Source: Priapulus caudatus
Taxonomy: Eukaryota > Priapulida > Priapulimorpha > Priapulimorphida > Priapulidae
Assembly: GCF_000485595.1 (NCBI RefSeq)
Contig: NW_014577080.1
Location: 437,758-486,852 of the forward strand
Direction: 5' to 3'
Length of the DNA: 49,095 nt
Both the position numbers and the translations under genes were made by a program. Of this stretch, positions 1-12,945 are shown in pieces. Every line of letters starts with the position of its first letter. Position 1 is the first letter of the stretch. The notes beneath the pieces were generated by a model. That model was not told where the DNA came from, did not search any database, and was given only the letters and a program-made list of their open reading frames with translations.

Positions 1-78
<78 letters not shown>

Positions 79-93
79 TATATATATATATAT
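1..93. repeat. (CA)n followed by (TA)n microsatellite
   Basis: Uninterrupted AC dinucleotides run to about base 69 and pass directly into a TA tract. The repeat is cut by the left edge of the window, so its true length is unknown. Confidence 0.97.
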
Positions 94-1294
94 CACAGGA
101 ATTACCTGAACATAGAACCCACATGCGTCTAGCAGTCCATCTAATGATTCATTCATCTGTTGTCCTTCGATGTTACGTGAGCAGAATTCAAATTCATGGC
201 TCGTTCGTAAGGTAATCTATATGATTAATTGCTAGCACGCATATAGACTGCCACGTAACAGTGTCATTAGCGTGCTCGTCTAAGACAAATCTTCTGAGCA
301 GCGGAACCTCTGGGTGATTTTTTAGATGTCGTTGCCACTCGCAGCCACATATTAATGTTCATCCGACTGTACGGCCGAAATTCAGTCTGTTTATTATAAC
401 TAATTATCTTCTTCGTCTTTGCGTGTCAATTCGCTTTTAAAATTGCCCACGCTGACGTAAATGCGGGAGCCAGCCGAATTGCCGATTCTAACGCACGAAT
501 AAGCATTTCGATATCTGACGTGTTAATTAGCATAATTCTCTATCGAACTTCCAACTCGGATTTTTTTCATCGATGAAAAGATGAAAAGTGCCAGCCTGAA
601 TGTAATAAACGTGGATTAGAGCGGAGATGGTGGTTTTTTATTGCTCTTATTTGCCTATGGGCTGATGAAATTTTCCTCGATATCTACACGGCGACCACCA
701 TTATCGGCGAGAAAATTCCTGGATGGCGAATCGATAAACTAGGTTGAAAGTTCATGCCAGCACAAGCCAATAAGGACAGGATCGACGTATGTCTGTCTAT
801 GTTCACGCAGCAACGAGACCAATCTCCAATATGATGACTAAAAAGTGCAGCGCGTCGTAATTTGTGTGTGTGTGTGTGTGTATGCTAAAGCCGCGGTAAC
901 GCCACCTGTGCCAGAGATTGTCTAATCTTCTGCTAAGTAGTCGTTCATCGGCTCCCATCGAGTCAACTTTATTACCTACTAAAGTTCGCTTAGGTCCGAA
1001 TCTATCCCTGGTCTCCCGTACGATCGCCGTGCAGCTGCCACCAGAGATACCTACGCTTGCCGTTATTCATTATTAAGTTAGCAATCGGATTGATTTCCCT
1101 GTAGGTAGCCACTTAGTTTATAGTCTAGCAGTCGCGATTTCATAAAACATTAACTGGCCCTACCAATCCTGTACGACTATACGTTGATATGTACTAAATT
1201 CCCTTTACGCTAACATTTTCGGTTTTACTCTTGTAACATATTTGCGGATGACGTGAATGTGTCTCCGCCGCTAGTGAATACAGCATATAAGTAC

Positions 1295-1298
<4 letters not shown>
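94..1298. other. Gene-free stretch
   Basis: No open frame with recognisable protein features, RNA gene or transposon is seen on either strand. The only structure noted is a short (GT)n run at 863-882. Confidence 0.6.

Positions 1299-1359
<61 letters not shown>
1299..1359. repeat. (TA)n microsatellite
   Basis: About 30 uninterrupted TA units. The open frame running through it gives only alternating I/Y residues and is not a gene. Confidence 0.97.
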
Positions 1360-1361
<2 letters not shown>

Positions 1362-3819
1362 GGGAATTCGTGGTGAAGGGTGTGAGTGCTTTTATTTGGT
1401 CTAAGCTACACAGCGTCTATGGCGACGTTAGTATACTCATAGAAATGTCATCAGTCATGCGGCATGCTGGTGCACTGATCTTTCAAGCCTTTTACATTGA
1501 CTCTCGCAGTGTACGAGGACGGGAACGCCACGCGTGGACGCTGCTAGGGTTGTATAGGGCAATATAATCAAATTTTCATGGAATGAAATGCTTTCCCTCA
1601 TTAGCTATTGATGGTGAAGACTTGAGTGTACGTTGTAATGTCGATAGCAGCTTATGGCAACAACGTCTCAAATTGTTTTAATAGTAAAGTGTCCAAGTTT
1701 TTCTACTAAACTGTGAGCCCAATTTAGTTTAAAAATTAAAATTACTAATGGTATGCTATATCATCTTACCTTTATTTTTATTCCCGTCAAAATAATAGCC
1801 TAACCATGCGTGCGTGCGCGCGTGCTCATATGCGAACCTATAGGTCAAATGATGATATACACTAGGTAAGTGCACATTCGAAATACATAATTATACTGAG
1901 CATAATTTAGCCCGGATAAATCTCATGAGACAACGCGGACGCAATGTTATGATATGACGTCAATTATGTTTTCCTACGTAATTACGGGAAACTAGTTCGA
2001 TAAATGTGACAAATTCGTGCGTCAAAAAAAAGGCGCACAACTAGACAGTACAGTCTAATTACAAACATGCTGTGTGTCCTTTCATACGCCTACTCGTGTT
2101 AATACGTTTTACGCATATACTGCATCAGTGAGTCGACTCAATGCCCGTGACATCGCCGTAGTTTATAGCTGGTTGACCCGAATGCGTATGAAATCGTAGA
2201 TCACAATAACGCCACGCGGTATATTCATCCTATCAAAGTGAGACCTGACGCATAATTAATGAAGCCGTCGTCATAATTTACAGGCAGCCGGGAGCGCGGA
2301 GGGCATACTGATGAGGAATCTAATTGATTGAGAAACGGATCTTGCATCATCCAGCTGATACTGAAGCTCGGCTCTAGCAAAAATCGGAAAATAATGCTAG
2401 ATGTTTACAAGGACGCCAAGGACGAGCTTTCAAATGCGCTGAGCACGGGTTTAGTGTGTTAGCTATCTGTTTACTCTAAGAAACGATAAGGAAACGTGAA
2501 CGCAACGATAGCCTGTAAGGATACGTTTTCCCCGCAAATATAGAATAATAATACGCGCTAAAAGCTCCCCACTTCATGGAGCCTCTTCCCCGATCAATAA
2601 TTTATCACATCAACACCAGTAACATCAAGAAATGGAGATAGATCTTGTGCACCGATAGACAGTGATCTGTTTTGTATACGTGGATGGGCTGTCGTCACTG
2701 CATGAGCGGTGTGCATGCCGCACCCGTCTGCATGCCCATAGCACGACGTCATAAACGTGTTCTCTGCGATTTTTGTGCCACTGAGGATATAAATCGATTC
2801 TTATAAACTGTACATAAAGCATAGGAATTCGCGTTAGACTCAAAGAAAGTTGGAGTAATGTTCCGGCGGGATAGGGCGCATAAACAAGGGGACGGAGTCA
2901 CGGGAGTTAAACGATACGTCGTGCGCATGCGTACGCGATGCGCGAAGAAGTTGTTCTTGTGTTTCGATATCGGAATGACTTTTCTATATAATAGCATTAC
3001 AATTTCTCACAGGATCAGTGATGCATGACCGCAGATGTCATTTCGATTATCATCAAGTTAGAGCAACACGTATTTGTTGCGTTCGTTGTGGGCGTAGATT
3101 CTGCATCACAGAAAAGAAAGCAGTTACGCTTAGACATCAGCGTGTTACCCAGAAGAACTGTCGATGCGTATTCGGTGACGCTTCGAACGGTCTGGTGACG
3201 CTTGCTTCTCTCACTTATGTTTGTTTCTTTACTTGCTTCGCTCACTTGCGGAGTAATGCACGTGTCTTTTATTGAAGATGATCGCAACGCAAATATCTCT
3301 TTTTTTTAGTTATCACACGTGACATACGTATCTTGCTTGTAGCCGTCTGCATATGCCATGGTATCAATCCGTGAGACATTCCATGCGCGTCAATCGTATC
3401 TATTAGCTACGTATATAGCCTGACTTACAAATGATGACAAAATTTGAATAATCATCAATCATTAGCGACAGGATCACGAGTTAATAATGCGACCGAATTC
3501 TTGCGCTTTCTTACGATGCATGCCTTCATGTAATTATAGATATCATCACACTGCACTTGAGTTTACCATTTAAATACTCGTGCGAATCCTCCACGGGCAT
3601 ACACAGTTCAATCCATCGAAGCGACATGCATGCAATAAAATCGAAGGAGGTATTTAGGATACCGGTCATTATAATGCGGTTGGTGGTGCTAGTTGCATGA
3701 TTTCTTATTTGAGTAATTTCGTATTGTGTTGCGTGCGAGGTAGGATTGCTGTAACATAATAATGAACAGATAGCACGTTTTAAGAACGCGGGGAAATGTG
3801 TCTGGGATGTGCCTCCAAT
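1360..3819. other. Gene-free stretch
   Basis: AT-rich sequence with short open frames of under 130 codons on both strands. None has a recognisable domain or convincing splice-site context. No tRNA-like cloverleaf or inverted-repeat element was found. Confidence 0.55.
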
Positions 3820-3998
3820 GGTAACACTATGTGTACATATATATAGCTTGGGGTGTATGTGTACGCTAGGTCGTAGCTGTAGTGGTAACACTATGTGTAT
3901 ATAGCTTGGGGTGTATGTGTACGCTAGGTCGTAGCTGTAGTGGTAACACTATGTGTACATATATATAGCTTGGGGTGTATGTATACGCTAGGTCGTGG
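3820..3998. repeat. Tandem triplication, ~58-64 bp unit
   Basis: Three consecutive copies begin with GGTAACACTATGTGTA at 3820, 3884 and 3942 and continue through a shared TAGCTTGGGGTGTATGT segment. The middle copy is about 6 bases shorter in its TA-rich part. The last copy diverges after the shared GCTAGGTCGT. High identity suggests a recent local duplication. Confidence 0.93.
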
Positions 3999-4450
3999 CC
4001 CTCCACCCATAACTCACGTCAACCTTTATCTTCTCTTGAAACATACTCGGCTTCTCTGACATTTCCACGCGACGTTCGCAATGCCTTCTCCCGATGCACA
4101 CGCAATTATATTCCCCTCTGAGGTATAGTCAGCGACGTGACCGGTAAAGTAATAAGACTCGGGTGCCGTATGCGCATAAAGAATAATTAAGAGCAGGCGT
4201 AGATAGCAGTAGATAGCCTTGGTGAGACCTTCATTCCAGTTGATGACCTGTCTTGCATATATTGGAATATCGGATTGTATGAATTTCGCATCAACAATAC
4301 GTGCTTGCGCCAGACATGGACTGATATGCTGCAAGTGTTTGCTCCGATATGATTAGTTCCTGTTTACAAGAGAGTCGGCATGTCTGAAGTTTGGGCTGCA
4401 AATTATATCGCAGCAAGCTAAACGTATTGTTACCATTGATGCGGGACTAC
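3999..4450. other. Gene-free stretch
   Basis: No supported feature. A 102-codon minus-strand frame (4026-4334) has no recognisable domain. Confidence 0.5.
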
Positions 4451-4700
4451 ATGCTCCAGCTGCCTCCTACATATTCCTGTTGCCTCCCTATATATTGTTG
4501 CTGCATCCCTATATATATTCCTGCTGCCGCCCTATATATTCCTGCTGCCTCCCTATATACCCCTGCTGCTTCCCTACACACTCCTACTGCCTCCATAAAT
4601 ACTCTTGCTGCATTCCTAGTTCCCTTTGCTGCCTCCTACATATACCTGATACATTCCTACATGCTCCTAGTACATCCTTTTATATTCCTACCGCCTGCTT
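4451..4700. repeat. Degenerate ~24-bp minisatellite (CTGCTGCCTCCCTATATATTC-like)
   Basis: Diverged units of the form CTGCTGCCTCC followed by TATATATTC or TACACACTC recur about ten times. Open frames here translate as repeated Pro/Tyr/Ala/Cys patterns caused by the repeat and are not taken as coding. Confidence 0.8.
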
Positions 4701-5238
4701 GCACGCATCCGTGTTTCTTTGATGCATCAGTGCACGAACCGTTTGCTATCCGTGCGGTACGATGTGCGTACGATGTGCGCGGTCGGTGTGCATGACTGTC
4801 ACTAATGCATGCAATCTATCACATTGTATTCTCAACACCAGATACCGGCACTCCCTCCCCGACATACACTCCCCCACTACTTTCACATATAGCTACTGCC
4901 TTCCCGACTGACGATCCGCACAGCCTACACAAGTGTAGTGCAGATTCTGTTATTTTTACGAACGTTAAAGCTATGCATAATCAGATTCTACACTATCTAA
5001 CAAGTTGCGATTGATCCACAAGGCATTTCAACTTCTTTCGGGTATCTACCCCGACGCTCCAGGCGGGTTAATGCATAACCGAAGCCGCATCCGAACCGCA
5101 TAGCCGAATGCATAGCCGAAGCCGAACCGAAGAACGCTATCGATTAAAGACAGACAACATCTACCTGCTGCATAGATGTCTCTTTCTTACCTTTCGTTTG
5201 CGATCGCCTATTCCTAACCGACGTGAAATATGTGGCAG
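4701..5238. other. Gene-free stretch with short CCGAA-type runs
   Basis: Around 5075-5135 there are several close copies of GCATAGCCGAA and CCGAAGCCGAACC, a small degenerate repeat. Otherwise nothing is recognised. Confidence 0.5.
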
Positions 5239-5312
5239 GGTATAGGAATAGGTATAGGTATAGGTATAGGTATAGGTATAGGTATAGGTATAGGTATAGG
5301 TATAGGTATAGG
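5239..5312. repeat. (GGTATA)n hexamer array
   Basis: About twelve near-perfect hexamers, with one GGAATA variant near the left end. It is G-rich on one strand, like a telomere-type repeat, but the unit is not TTAGGG. A poly-G run of 11 follows at 5361-5371. Confidence 0.95.
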
Positions 5313-6597
5313 AGTCGTTAGTGGGCACGGCAGGGGGTAAATCCTATAGAGTATTTTCTCGGGGGGGGGGGTAAGAACGAAACGCGAGGGGCATTTCCCC
5401 CGTATCGTCGCCTTTATCGGGCGAGAAAATTACTTTTTCGATTTAAGTCAAATGTTGTTTTGCTCTGCCGAAGGTGAGAAATCACAAGCAATCTCAATAT
5501 CAATTCTGCGCAATCAGTGGCGCGCTGAAATCGTTGATTCTCTCATCTCGCAAAGATTTCCAGAATTTGTCATGTCAGATTGCCTCAGTGATTGGCTCAG
5601 CCCGCTCGCCACACTCCCACCCGGCCCCACCCGACCCCACCCCTCGGTGCGAAATGCGATATATCAATTGTGAACCACGGCGTATTTTCGACGGGTGCGA
5701 TGGAAAGAAGCGATGGAAACGACGAGAAAAGACGGTCGGACGGAGAGTCACTCGTGTCCGCGCTGTACGAAGCAAGCATGACACGATTCTATAACGATCA
5801 TATATAGAAAGGCATCTGCCGCGAGGGATATTTGCTGTCTAACCGCATTCTTAGGACGTGCCTTCATTAATGTCGCGCCGGTTTAATTGTGCAGGACACG
5901 TAAATTGCCTAGCAGAAAAAAATACACGCTGCTTAAATTGGCTTTACATAATAAGCGTCATTGTGCGTGCGTGTGTGAGTGCGTGCGTGCTGGCGTGGGT
6001 GCGTGCATGCATTCGTGCGTGTATTTGTCTGCGCATGGTAGCGCGAGCGCGTGCATGATTCTGTTACGTGTTAAATCGACGTCTTACAGCTCAATTACTC
6101 GCAATTTCTCTAGTCCTGTGTCTTTTCAATAATCTGCATTCCAAATATTTCTGGCGTGCAGCTTGGGCGCAGGGTCTTTCTGATTTTTATTCAGTCTGAC
6201 AAATGTGTTCGTTTCCACCGTCACAGCACGCTCCTAACCTATTAACTCTAATGAGAATCTGCAGAAGATAGATTACACTGTACATTTGCGTGTTGTTCTC
6301 TGGCGGCAGAGATAGAAGTTGATTAAGGCTATGCAACATCAATTAAAGCAGCACCAACCCCCACCACCCATCACGTGACACATCGTTCACGAAGGAAGAT
6401 GTGTACTGATATAGGATACGGTTCATACTTGAATATCGAATCGAAATTTCGCCTTGAAACGCCCGCGAGCCTGTATAAAAGCTTGCCAACAGCAAACCGT
6501 GATGTATTAATGCGTATATTATATGTTTGCTTTTGGCATTGTGTGCGTTTTAGCATAGATACGGTGGGTGAGGAATTCGCTTTACGTGGCTGGCGCA

Positions 6598-6600
<3 letters not shown>
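5313..6600. other. Gene-free stretch; poly-G and a TG/CG-rich run
   Basis: It contains an 11-base poly-G (5361-5371), a C-rich CCCCACCCGA-type patch near 5620-5645 and a degenerate GTGC/GTGT run at about 5961-6056. Overlapping frames on both strands around 5452-5807 have no recognisable domain and no splice support. Confidence 0.5.

Positions 6601-6642
<42 letters not shown>
6601..6642. repeat. (TA)n microsatellite
   Basis: About 20 perfect AT units. They interrupt a longer open frame that has no other coding signature. Confidence 0.97.
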
Positions 6643-6645
<3 letters not shown>

Positions 6646-7481
6646 TACTGACGCTACGGAAAATTACATTCAGTCGCCTAAGGCGTATTGCAATTTATAA
6701 ACGCATACGAACTACAACACACATGCATAAAATGGTCAAACGAATTAGAAAAGAACGCGCGCAGCGTGAAATGTCATGGTGTAGGCGTCTGCTGTGTTAT
6801 TCAAGACACCGCCCTCCATTAGCTCCACGTCGAGTTCCACGAAGCGCACTCACGAGATCTTAGCAGCGCTGCACTCAGTAGCCGAACGAGCTTTGCTGCT
6901 TCAATTTTCATATTTCTGCCTCTATAATTCATGTAATCCTATTGCGGCTCTAATTGAGCAAGGATATAGTGGGGTTAAGCGTGGCGATCTAACACTACGT
7001 CGTGCATAAGATGGCGGCATTATTTTTAATTAGGAATCTCGTTTTCATAAACGCGGACCCGCTGCGCGTATAATAATGCGCGCATAGCGCATTTTAATTT
7101 GACGTTATCTTGGTCTTTTAACGAAAATAATCCCCAGTCTAATCAACGCCAATGAAGTTTGCGCATGTACGTTCTGCTGTTCGCAGTGGGCGTCGCTTTA
7201 ATCGTTTTTAATTATTGAACAAGAATTGCTGGATCGCGTGTACAGCTGGTGCAAGCACCGCGGGTGAATGCTTTGATTGGCACGCAGTCTTCAGCCACGC
7301 GGTTATTGTTCTCAAAGCATGTGTAACGTTCGCCGTAGGGCTGATACCGTGTTACGCTTAAAATCAAAGAGTGCTCGCACCTGTTTCTCGTGCGAGAAAA
7401 TGAATTTTTTTTAAAGTAATTACAAGCGGAAGTATGTAGTTGTCACTATAGTTCTCGTAGTCTAAGAAATTGAAATAAAAC
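6643..7481. other. Gene-free stretch
   Basis: No supported gene, RNA or mobile element. It immediately precedes the decamer minisatellite. Confidence 0.55.
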
Positions 7482-8925
7482 CGTCAACCACGTCTACTAT
7501 ACCGTCAACCACTGTCAACCACCGTCAACCACCGTCAACCACAGCCAACTACCGTCAACCACAGCCAACCACCGTCCACAACAGTGAACCACCGCCAACC
7601 ACCGTCAACCACCGTCAACCACCGTCAACTACCGTCAGCTACAATCAAACACTGTCAACCACCGCCAGTCACCGTCAACCACCGTCAACCACCGTCAACC
7701 ACTGTCAACCACAGCCAATCACAGTCAACAACAGTGAACCACCACCAACCGCCATCAACTACCGTCAACTACCGTGAACCACCGTCAAATACCGCCAACC
7801 ACCGTCAACCACCGTCAACCACCGTCAACCACCGTCAACCAGCGTCAACCACCGTCAACTACCGTCAGTCACCGTTAACAACCGTCAACTACCGTCAGTC
7901 ACCGTTAACAACCGTCAACCACCGTCAACTACCGTCAACTACCGCCAACCACCGTCAACCACTGTCAACCACCGTCTGTCTCCGTCAATGACAGTCAACC
8001 GTTGTCAATTACCGCCAACCACCGTCAACCGCTGTCAACCACCGTCAACCACAGTCAACCACCGTCAGCCACCGGCAGTCACCAACAACCACCGTCAACC
8101 ACCACAAAGTACCGTCAACCACCGTCAGTCACCGTGAACCACCGTCAACCACCGTCAACCACCGTCAACCACCGTCAACCACCGTCAACCACAGTCAACC
8201 ACAGTCAACCACCGCCAACTACCGTCAGCCACAGCCAACCACAGCCAACCACTGCCAGTCACCGTCAACCACCGCCAACCACCACCAACCACCGTCAGTC
8301 TTTATCAATAACAGTCAACCGTTGTCAACCAGCGTCAGCCACCGTCAACAACCGTCAAATACCGTCAGTCACCGTTAACAACCGTCAACCACTGTCAACT
8401 ACCGTCAACTACCGCCAATCACCGTCAATGATCGTCAACCACCGTCAACCACTGTCAACCACCGTCAGTCTCTGTCAATAACAGTCAACCGTTGTCAACT
8501 ACCGCCAACCACCGTCAACCGTTGTCAACCACCGTCAACCACCGTCAACCACCGTCAACCACCGTCAACCACAGCCAACCATTGCCAGTCACCGTCAACC
8601 ACAGTCAACCACCGCCAACCACCGTCAACCACCGTCAACCACCGCCAACCACCGCCAACCACCGTCAACCACCGCCAACTACCGTCAACCACCGTCAACC
8701 ACCGTCAACCACCATCAACCACCGTCAGTCACCGTTAACCACCGTCAACCACCGTCAACTACCGCCAACCACCGCCAACCAACGTCAGCCACTGTCAACC
8801 GTTGTCAACCATAGCCAACCACCGTCAGCCACCGTCAGCCGTTGTCAACCACCGTAAACCACCGTAAACCTCCGTCAATGACAGTCATCCGTTGTCAATC
8901 GCTGTTACCCACCCTCGCCCACCGT
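7482..8925. repeat. Decamer minisatellite (CCGTCAACCA)n, ~1.45 kb
   Basis: About 144 units of a 10-bp motif, with frequent substitutions (ACAGCCAACC, ACCGTTAACA, ACTGTCAACC). From 7501 onward the units keep the same 10-base register to about 8925, so almost no net insertions or deletions have accumulated. A variant block containing CAGTCAACCGTTGTCAA recurs near 7990, 8310, 8480 and (diverged) 8880, hinting at a higher-order unit. Three open frames lie inside it, in three different frames, each encoding NHRQPPSTTV-like repeats. These follow from any 10-bp unit without stops and are not evidence of a protein. Confidence 0.98.
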
Positions 8926-9389
8926 TAATCCCATGCGTGCGTTTACCAGATACTAACCACCATATCTAATGAATATGGGAAAAAAAGTCTACAAACTATA
9001 CCATCTGAAAGAGAATTATCCCAGCGCCGTATAGAGTGTAACATAAGCATAGCACTCTGTTGCACGAGACGTACGAAAACGAGTTTATTTCTTCTATTCG
9101 TTCGTTCTGTTGACGTAATTCAGAATTTAAACAGAACTTAGGTCTGGTTCTTCGTTTTTCAATAGTAAAGCTTCTAAGTGATTATCGCCATATGTGTAGA
9201 GTGAGGGGAGATTTACAATAAGCGATATATCGGGCGAGTGTATGTATAATCATGTCGCACGGTTACCCTAGTATAATTAATTCCCATCTCTATATATTTA
9301 TTTTTTAAATTTTAGGTTATGTGGTATATCATTCGCACTACGTGATTTTCTGTTGACTACTTGATTCAGAATAAAACTGAGCCATGTTA
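8926..9389. other. Gene-free stretch
   Basis: AT-rich sequence with no supported feature. Confidence 0.55.
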
Positions 9390-9575
9390 TATTCTATTCC
9401 ATATAGTATCAAACTTCAAACTTGTGAGGCTTTTCACATTACCGCTCGTGGTAAAATCGGCATAACATTGTTGCATAGTTGCGAAGATACTATTCTATTC
9501 CATATTGTATCAAACTTGTGACGTTTTCTTCATTGTCGCTCGTGGAAAAATTGAATAAGATTGCATAGTTGCGAA
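9390..9575. repeat. Diverged tandem duplication, ~85-100 bp unit
   Basis: The left copy (9390-9486) and right copy (about 9491-9575) both begin TATTCTATTCCATAT, continue GTATCAAACTT, share CGCTCGTGG and end TTGCATAGTTGCGAA. The right copy has lost about 12 bases. No coding potential is seen. Confidence 0.88.
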
Positions 9576-10819
9576 TGTGGGGCGCTAGATATTTTCACCA
9601 TAAGAGTAACATATTTCTCTACCACGACCCCTGAGGAATAAGTAATGAACTGTCATGCATGTAGTTTGGGTTTTATTACTTTGAAGAAATTTAAATGAAT
9701 TTCAGATTAAATAGGATGAACACATTTTCAGTAATATTGCAATCGTAACATTAAGTGTATTTACCCACCACAAATATGCGTGTCGACCAGATCTTTGCTA
9801 TTTTTTCACGCCAAGCACGTCTTTTTTTCTTAGACATTCCTACCGCGTTGGCTAGTATATAACTAGTGAGCACAGTCTATTAATTCTAGCTGAGCTGAAC
9901 ACGAATTTAATCTCACACAGAGTGACTCAGCCAAATATTGGGGTGGGGGGGGTGTAACATATTTACAAATGCAACTTGAACAAATGCGTCATCGCGATAA
10001 ATTGTGTTCTACAAAATACAATACGCTACGCAATTACCATGCCTGTTTTTTTGCCAAAACGTTTGTGCCTGAGATGTATGCGTTAGACATATTACTGCCA
10101 TATTCTATCCAGCGCATTATAATGAGTTTTTTTTCTAAAGGGAACAGTAAACGCTAATTTCTAATAATTACGCAAGCAGTGTTTACAGCAGAATAGAGCA
10201 GCGGCTTGCATTCTCAACTAATCATTCATCTGGCCACGCGTATTTACGATCATTCTAAGTGCGTAATACGCATAGTGCAGTCAAGCACACAAGTGTGCCC
10301 CTATTATTTTTTTCGAGTGGTTTCATGACCGTGTCAGAGACAATAAATAACGAGTACCGCGTAAATCTGATTGCTTGCACTCTAGTCTAATAGCTACCTT
10401 CCAATTACTATTCGGGCTGTCATAAATGAAGTGAATAACGGATAAGATGACATCCGGGTACGTAAACACCCGGCGAGTATGGCTACTTCTCAGCATCGAC
10501 ACGCCATATACGTGTCCCAGTGCAATCCTGTTCTACACGATTTCATTGGCGAATTGTATCCGCGATGAAAATGCGAAAAAAACGCTTACTGCACTATAAT
10601 AAACTCCGTGGTATAGGGCCTACAATACGTAAATGCTAAATTTTTACGGTCATGGCAGATTCTATTGTAAGTCTAAAAACACTTAGAGGGCGCAATAAAT
10701 GCGTGCGTAATCGTGAAATACTGATTCTTTTGTAGATATAATTACAGTCAGTGTCGTGATAAAGCTATTTGGCAATGCATTGACCTTTGCCTTAGTACAT
10801 TTATGTTGATTGTTGTGTT
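9576..10819. other. Gene-free stretch
   Basis: A short G-run lies near 9940-9952. The small frame at 9969-10157 has no recognisable domain. Nothing else is supported. Confidence 0.5.
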
Positions 10820-10839
10820 GTATATATATATATATATAT
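10820..10839. repeat. Short (TA)n run
   Basis: Ten TA units, preceded by a TTGTTGTGTTG stretch. Confidence 0.9.
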
Positions 10840-11498
10840 GGGCACAAGAAAGTACTTGCACATCCATAACTATAGTACCACGAAACCGCGAGCAGCGAGA
10901 AAGACGCGAGCGTAGGCAAGCCCTATCCATGCAGCTGATGCCCGTGGTTCGGGTGTAATGGCAGACGTAAACATCATACTCGAGTACGAAGAGACGTGAC
11001 AATTTCGATTTAGCTCGTGCATGGTGAACGCGCGCGTGCAGATGTGCACAAAGCAACGAGCACTGGCTGGCTGGCTGGACGACGCCGACAAAACGGTTCA
11101 ATAAGCGGATTTTGTTCGAGTCATATCTTTATTCAGCCCCGTATATACGAGCGTACAAGATTTAAGTAGCCGGTCTAAACATCCTTTAAGAAGTTGGAAT
11201 TGCGTGCGCATTGAGTCGCACCCAGCTGGCCAGTTAAGAACATGATGCGAGCATCATGCTAGCGTCGAGTAATGAGTTTAGCAGGGAGTAATGCTCTAAC
11301 TATTAGTATTAACTCCCTGTTTACTATTATACTACTGTATACTGTATACTACTAATAATAATAATATATACTGATAATATAATGTAGAGGCATAGATGCA
11401 CATTAGTCGAATTGTATGATGCTACGTGACAACATTTCTGTGCTCTATGGAATTCCCCTACTGTATTTAGTTGCATACATAAGCGAGTGCGCGCGCGT
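10840..11498. other. Gene-free stretch
   Basis: It includes a GGCTGGCTGGCTGG run near 11063-11077 and a TACTATTATACTACTGTATACTG-like degenerate stretch near 11320-11375. Three overlapping minus-strand frames at 10748-11101 have no recognisable domain. Confidence 0.5.
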
Positions 11499-11753
<255 letters not shown>

Positions 11754-11951
11754 GATGCTGCGTCCTGCCGCGCGTGCGGTGTTAGCAAGCTCAACAACGG
11801 TTTCATGTATTCTGTAGGCAATTGAGCGGACAATGCGTTTATTTGTATTATCATCTGTGAGTGACTCGGCACACAACATAATGTTTCCTGATTCTGCTCA
11901 AATTTACGTCAATTACGCAAATACACACGATAAATACGAGCCGTTTATATA

Positions 11952-11992
<41 letters not shown>

Positions 11993-12945
11993 CTGTTTAT
12001 TCACATAAATTCCATAGCGGCACATGCATAATTTACAACAGTTGTTGCAACTGTAGTTGGGCCCCTTGAAATGCTACGCGATGCAAGCGTTTACTCGAGC
12101 GCTTCCTATATACTAGCGGATAGCGTTCCCCATTCACAAAGCGTAAACGAGTGGGTGGTGTGCGCTATATGACTAATATGACGAAGCAGCTTTCATCGGA
12201 CGAGCAGAGTCGTATAGCTCTGCCTGCCTTTTGTCGTGTGTCGTAACGTGTGCTGTATTGCGAGCGAGATTAATTAAGGTCAATATTGGGACGGGTTGAA
12301 CCATACGCGTGGCCCAAATCAGTTAATTAAACAAACGAAGACAATAATGCGGGTCCCCGCGGCGTGCCCATTGTCCTGACCCGGTGTTCCGCTGGTAGGC
12401 ATCACGTCCCTACTACACGCTACTCGGTACACATCGAATGACTCCGTTATAACCCCTTCTTGTGGTAAGTGCAGCGGCGAGGGAGGAGTGTGACAACACA
12501 CTGTGCTGGGAGCAGCTGCGCAGTATTAGAGGGCAAGCGGGGCCGGGATTTGCCCGTTATAGTTCACTGATTGAGTCACGGATTAATATACAATCTATTA
12601 TGTAGTCGCTTGGTGGCCGAGCCTATTCCGATGATGAACAGACGCGCCTCATTCGTTTTCGTTTGGCGACGTCGCAGACGGTGCTGCGAGAGAGAATGAC
12701 TAGCGTGAGTGCTGCGAAGACGGTTGAAAGGATGTTTAACATATAGAAATATAGAGACACTAGAACGCTGATCGACTAATAAAATTGACGCCAGCTAGCG
12801 TCTTTAACGAGTTAGGGCGAAATGGCGCGGGAGACTTGGTTTTTCATTGACTAGACACAGCGATCATCCTTTCTTCATGGGTTCTCTTCTTCTTCTCTCT
12901 TCTTCTCTCTCCGCTCATCTTCTCTTCATCTTACCCGAGTGGAAA
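11754..12945. other. Gene-free stretch with one (TA)n and a pyrimidine run
   Basis: It contains (TA)n at about 11946-11987 and a TTCTTCTCTC-rich run at 12886-12932. No gene is supported. Confidence 0.55.

Noticed and set aside
2308-2337. Possible hammerhead ribozyme core (CTGATGAG ... GAAAC)
   Set aside because: The core words are present, but only a weak AATC/GATT stem II lies between them, the first stem II pair is wrong, and I could not find convincing stems I and III.
7584-8857. Three consecutive open frames encoding NHRQPPSTTV-like repeats
   Set aside because: A 10-bp unit without stops gives the same 10-residue repeat in every frame; the three lie in different frames and lack any non-repeat domain.
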